From: Candidatus Dormiibacterota bacterium
Lineage (GTDB): Bacteria; Chloroflexota; Dormibacteria; Aeolococcales; Bog-877
Direction: 5' to 3'
NCBI GenBank assembly: GCA_027313505.1
Contig: DAHVDN010000005.1
Location: forward strand, 51,702 to 95,670
Length of the DNA stretch: 43,969 nucleotides
Part shown: one piece after another, positions 40,961 to 43,969 of the stretch
Layout of the letters: every line of letters starts with the position of its first letter
Position numbering within the stretch: position 1 is the stretch's first letter
Position numbers and translations under genes: made by a program
Notes under the pieces: model-generated
Told to the model about the DNA's origin: nothing
What the model saw: the letters and a program-made list of their open reading frames with translations, nothing else
Database searches by the model: none

Positions 40961-42310
40961 GTGAGCGAGCTCATCTCCCTGCGGCCGATGACACGCGACG
41001 ACGCGCCTCTGGCCGAGCTGCCGGGCGGCGACCCTGACTTCCTACACAAGCTGAGGACCGCTGCCGCAGCAGCGTACAGGGAGTCCCCGTGGCCGTCATC
41101 CTCCAGGGACGAGGACTGGCGGCGCACTCCCCAGATCGACAAGCTCGACCCGGCGAGTTTCGCGGCTCCTGGGTCCAGCGCCACCGAGCTCCCAGAATAT
41201 CTGGCGCGCGTTCTCGAAGGGCCATTGGCCGCCATCGGGGCGAGCCACACTGTGGTCACCGACCAGGCAGGGAACGTGCCAACAGCTGGGGGCAGCCCTC
41301 GAGGACTGGCGGTCCCTCTGGAGGAGGGGCTGAGGCAGGACCCGGAACGCTGGAGCGCCCTGCTCGGGACGATCGCCCATCCGGGGTTGCGCAAGTTCGT
41401 CGCTCTCAACACCGCCCGTCTCACCGGAGGAGCTCTGGTGAGGGTCAAGCGGGGACAGACGGCCGAGTCTCCCGTGCGGCTGGTGCACGGCGTTGACCAG
41501 CGCTCCGCAGCATTCCCCAGGACTGCGGTGCTGGTGGAAGAGGGGGCGAGCCTGACCCTGGTGGAGGAATGGGTCTCACCCGAAGGTGACGACTCCCTGC
41601 TGGCGCCGGTCGTGGAGGTGCAGCTGGAGCGCGGCGCCCACCTGACCCACGTAGTGCACCAGCGCTGCGGGTCCCGCACCGTGGTGCAGTCCACCGTCCG
41701 GGTGAAGCTCGCAAGAGATGCCCATTACGACCTGCGCTGGGCCCTTCTGGGCGGGGCTTGGCAGAAGACCTACTTCGATGTGGAGATGCTGGGCGAGGGC
41801 TCGGAGTCGAGGGCCAGTGGCCTTTGCATCGGCCGGAGCCAGCAGCACTTCGACGTGCAGACGCTTCAGGACCACATCGCCGGCGGCGCGATCAGCGATC
41901 TGCTCTACCGGGTTGCCGTTGCCGAGCGGTCTCGCTCGATCTTCGCCGGTTTGATCAGGGTCGAGGAGGGCGCGCAGAAGACCAACGCCTATGTCCAGAA
42001 CCGAAACCTTCTGCTGAGCCCCCAGGCCAAGGCGGACAGCAACCCCACCCTTGAGATCCTGGCCAACGACGTGCGCTGCACTCACGGCTCGACCGCGGGG
42101 CGGATCGACGACGACCAACTGTTCTATTGCGAGTCCCGGGGGGTGAACCGAGAGCAGGCGAGGAGGCTGGTGGTGGAGGGTTTCTTCGCTGATGTGGTCG
42201 ACGCCTTCCCTCAGGGCGCGGTCCGGGAGGCGGCTCGCTCATGGGTGCTGGAAGCTCTAGACGAGCTCGCCCTTTCCGGAGCGCTGGCGGCAGGCTACGG
42301 CTCGGCCTGA
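40961..42310 (+). CDS. sufD: Fe-S cluster assembly protein SufD
   Basis: A SufB-related partner of 449 residues. The C-terminal block NPTLEILANDVRCTHGSTAGRIDDDQLFY carries the conserved CTHG His used in cluster assembly. The N-terminal region is helical and variable, as usual in SufD. The start is GTG 40961 with GGGAG six bases upstream. Its TGA overlaps the next ATG by one base. Confidence 0.95.
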   Translation: MSELISLRPMTRDDAPLAELPGGDPDFLHKLRTAAAAAYRESPWPSSSRDEDWRRTPQIDKLDPASFAAPGSSATELPEYLARVLEGPLAAIGASHTVVTDQAGNVPTAGGSPRGLAVPLEEGLRQDPERWSALLGTIAHPGLRKFVALNTARLTGGALVRVKRGQTAESPVRLVHGVDQRSAAFPRTAVLVEEGASLTLVEEWVSPEGDDSLLAPVVEVQLERGAHLTHVVHQRCGSRTVVQSTVRVKLARDAHYDLRWALLGGAWQKTYFDVEMLGEGSESRASGLCIGRSQQHFDVQTLQDHIAGGAISDLLYRVAVAERSRSIFAGLIRVEEGAQKTNAYVQNRNLLLSPQAKADSNPTLEILANDVRCTHGSTAGRIDDDQLFYCESRGVNREQARRLVVEGFFADVVDAFPQGAVREAARSWVLEALDELALSGALAAGYGSA

Positions 42311-42633
42311 TGGCGGAATGGATAAAGGTGTGCGAGGCGGAGGCGATCCCCCCAGGCCACGCCGCGCGGGTGGAGATCGGGGACCTGCCGATAGCGGTCT
42401 TCAACGTCGGCGGGGAGTTCCACTGCCTGGACGACACCTGCAGCCACGCACTGGCCTCGCTGTCGGAGGGTGAGTTGCATGTGGCGGACTGCACAGTGGA
42501 GTGCCCGCTGCACGGAAGTCAATTCGATCTCAGGTCGGGGGATCCGGTCTCCTTTCCCGCGGTCGAGCCGGTGAGGGTGCACCAGGTGGAGATTCGTGAG
42601 GGTGACCTCTGGGTCAGCCTCGCCGAGGGCTGA
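42310..42633 (+). CDS. Rieske-type ferredoxin (NirD/NifE-like small subunit)
   Basis: A 107-residue Rieske protein. The ligand pairs are Cys44/His46 (DTCSHALAS) and Cys65/His68 (ECPLHGSQF), which hold a [2Fe-2S] cluster. It resembles non-heme dioxygenase ferredoxins. ATG 42310 overlaps the sufD stop (TGATG) and its own stop overlaps the sufS ATG, so it is tightly embedded in the SUF operon. It likely donates electrons for cluster assembly or is an early client of it. The longer in-frame start at 42241 falls inside sufD and is unlikely. Confidence 0.93.
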   Translation: MAEWIKVCEAEAIPPGHAARVEIGDLPIAVFNVGGEFHCLDDTCSHALASLSEGELHVADCTVECPLHGSQFDLRSGDPVSFPAVEPVRVHQVEIREGDLWVSLAEG

Positions 42634-43874
42634 TGGTGGTCGCCGCACCGTTGGATGTGGCTCGACTCCGAGCCGACTTCCCGATTCTGCGAGAGGTGGT
42701 AAACGGCCATCCCCTGGTCTACCTGGACAGCGCCGCCACCTCGCAGAAGCCGGATTCGGTGATCCAGGCGGTCTCGGACTACTACCGCTTCGCCAACGCC
42801 AACGTGCACCGGGGTGTGCACGCCCTGGGCGAGCGCGCCACCGAGATCTTCGAGGGGGCGAGGGAGGATGTAGCGCACTTCGTCAACGCCGACCCCCGGG
42901 GGGTGGTCTTCGTTCGCAACACCACCGAGGGGCTGAACCTGGTCGCGCAGGCCTATGCCCGACCGCGACTCGGCCCCGGAGATCGGATCGTTGCAACCGA
43001 GATGGAGCACCACTCCAATCTCGTGCCCTGGCAGCAGGTCCGGGATCAGACCGGTTGCCAGCTGGAGTTCATCAAGCTGACCGATGAGGGCCGCCTCGAG
43101 GACGAGTCAGTGTCCAGACTCCTGCAGCGGCCGACCCGCCTTTTGGCGGTGACCCATGTCAGCAATGTGCTGGGAACGATAAACCCGATCCGTGACTTGG
43201 TGGCCAGGGCGCACCGGGAGGGGATCGTGGTATGCGTCGATGGGGCGCAGGCGGTGCCACACATGCCAGTCGATCTGAAGGAGTTGGACGCTGACTTCTA
43301 CTCCTTCTCGGGACACAAGATGCTGGGCCCGACCGGGATCGGGGTGCTCTTCGGCAAGCCGGAGCTCCTGGAGCAGATGCCACCCTTCCTGACAGGCGGC
43401 TCCATGATCTCCGTGGTCACCCTTGAAAGGACTACCTGGACGGAGATCCCCCACAGGTTCGAGGCCGGGACGCCGGACATCGCGGGAGCGGCTGGCCTTC
43501 GCGCGGCCATCGCCTACCTGACGGCCGTCGGAATGGAGACCATTCAGAAGCACACCGCCGAACTCACTGACTACGCGGAGGAGGCGCTGTCAGAGGTGAC
43601 AGGCCTTGTTCAATACGGCCCGCGGGGCGAGGACAGGGCGGGCATAGTCTCGTTCAACCTGGAGGGAGTTCACCCCCATGATGTCGGAACCATCCTGGAC
43701 CGAGAGGGGGTGGCCGTCCGTGCCGGCCATCACTGTTGTCAGCCACTTATGAAGCGGCTCGGGGTGGCGGCCACGACCCGGGCGAGCCTTTACCTGTACA
43801 ACAGCAGGGGTGAGGTGGATGGCTTGGTAGCCGGGCTTGGCGAGGTGGGCCGGATCTTCGGTGCGCGACCCTAA
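42633..43874 (+). CDS. sufS: Class II cysteine desulfurase SufS
   Basis: A 413-residue PLP enzyme that feeds sulfur to the SUF scaffold. Lys229 in FSGHKMLGPTG binds PLP. Cys368 in RAGHHCCQP is the catalytic residue in the short class II loop, and the next residue is also Cys. The N-terminal RLRADFPIL and VYLDSAATSQKP are typical. The ATG overlaps the Rieske stop by one base. SufS normally needs SufU or SufE to pass on the persulfide, so the gene downstream is expected to be such a partner. Confidence 0.97.
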   Translation: MVVAAPLDVARLRADFPILREVVNGHPLVYLDSAATSQKPDSVIQAVSDYYRFANANVHRGVHALGERATEIFEGAREDVAHFVNADPRGVVFVRNTTEGLNLVAQAYARPRLGPGDRIVATEMEHHSNLVPWQQVRDQTGCQLEFIKLTDEGRLEDESVSRLLQRPTRLLAVTHVSNVLGTINPIRDLVARAHREGIVVCVDGAQAVPHMPVDLKELDADFYSFSGHKMLGPTGIGVLFGKPELLEQMPPFLTGGSMISVVTLERTTWTEIPHRFEAGTPDIAGAAGLRAAIAYLTAVGMETIQKHTAELTDYAEEALSEVTGLVQYGPRGEDRAGIVSFNLEGVHPHDVGTILDREGVAVRAGHHCCQPLMKRLGVAATTRASLYLYNSRGEVDGLVAGLGEVGRIFGARP

Positions 43875-43925
43875 CCGAGATCGCTTTGGCGTGCCTCAGC
43901 CCGTCCGACAGAGGGAGGCGCCTGG

Positions 43926-43969
43926 GTGCAGACGCTCTCGAGGATGAAGGCGGCCGAGACCGTGCGTCT
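43926..43969 (+). CDS. Start of a further gene, cut by the window edge
   Basis: GTG 43926 opens a frame (VQTLSRMKAAETVR) with GGGAGG about eight bases upstream, 51 bp after sufS. Only 14 codons are visible. Position suggests the next suf gene (SufU or SufT/DUF59), but the residues seen do not match the usual SufU start, so identity is unknown. Confidence 0.3.
   Translation, partial: MQTLSRMKAAETVR

Overview
The window reads as a replication-origin region of a high-GC bacterial chromosome. It opens with dnaA, dnaN, recF and a DUF721 (DciA-like) gene, and closes in a SUF Fe-S assembly operon that runs off the right edge. GTG and TTG starts are common, stop/start overlaps (TTGA, GTGA, ATGA, TAGTG, TGATG) are frequent, and a few genes have a -10 hexamer placed so close to the start that leaderless transcription is plausible. 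The gene set (UbiA/MenA prenyltransferase, long-form dihydropteroate synthase, divergent NRAMP, SUF with an Rrf2 regulator) suggests a Terrabacteria lineage such as Chloroflexota or Dormibacterota. That placement is inference from gene content, not a sequence match. No rRNA, tRNA, CRISPR array, transposase or prophage gene was seen.

Layout. 1-4.5 kb: replication genes with DnaA-box-like 9-mers upstream of dnaA and between dnaA and dnaN. 4.5-13.5 kb: envelope and surface genes: a GT28 (MGDG-synthase-like) glycosyltransferase, a CelD/BcsL-type acyltransferase translationally coupled to a GT4 glycosyltransferase, MenA, a lipoprotein with Ig-like and propeller sequence, a three-module DUF4388 protein, and a FemAB-type aminoacyltransferase coupled to an unknown gene. 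14-15.8 kb: folP-folK. 15.8-21.7 kb: an EF-G-like GTPase, a pirin with a TATAAT/palindrome promoter, a BNR-propeller plus ubiquitin-like (MoaD/ThiS) pair divergent from a PadR regulator, and a VapBC pair. 21.7-22.5 kb has no intact gene but holds a probable decayed gene.

22.5-27.4 kb: YjbQ, NUDIX hydrolase, an unknown gene plus a PfkB kinase, and a three-gene operon (metallo-beta-lactamase fold, methylglyoxal synthase, proline-iminopeptidase-type hydrolase). 27.9-31.1 kb: a divergent NRAMP-family transporter lacking the canonical metal motifs, head-to-head with a soluble MgtE-N/CBS protein. 31.4-34.9 kb: a secreted sedolisin without a propeptide, an intergenic region with two strong hairpins, and a PIG-L deacetylase coupled to a short isocitrate-dehydrogenase-like enzyme. 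34.9-37.9 kb: a zinc-ribbon protein overlapping a class I cysteine desulfurase, then an MFS exporter. 38.1-43.9 kb: rrf2-sufC-sufB-sufD-Rieske-sufS.

The leads most worth following are: (1) a 10-mer shared by the rrf2 and sufB promoter regions at almost the same distance from a -10 hexamer, which looks like an Rrf2 operator half-site; (2) the NRAMP/MgtE-N pair; (3) the ubiquitin-like protein whose Gly-Gly is followed by 15 residues, coupled to a propeller gene and facing a PadR regulator across a 17-bp dyad; (4) the tandem hairpins at 32.94-33.02 kb. None amounts to a proven new system.
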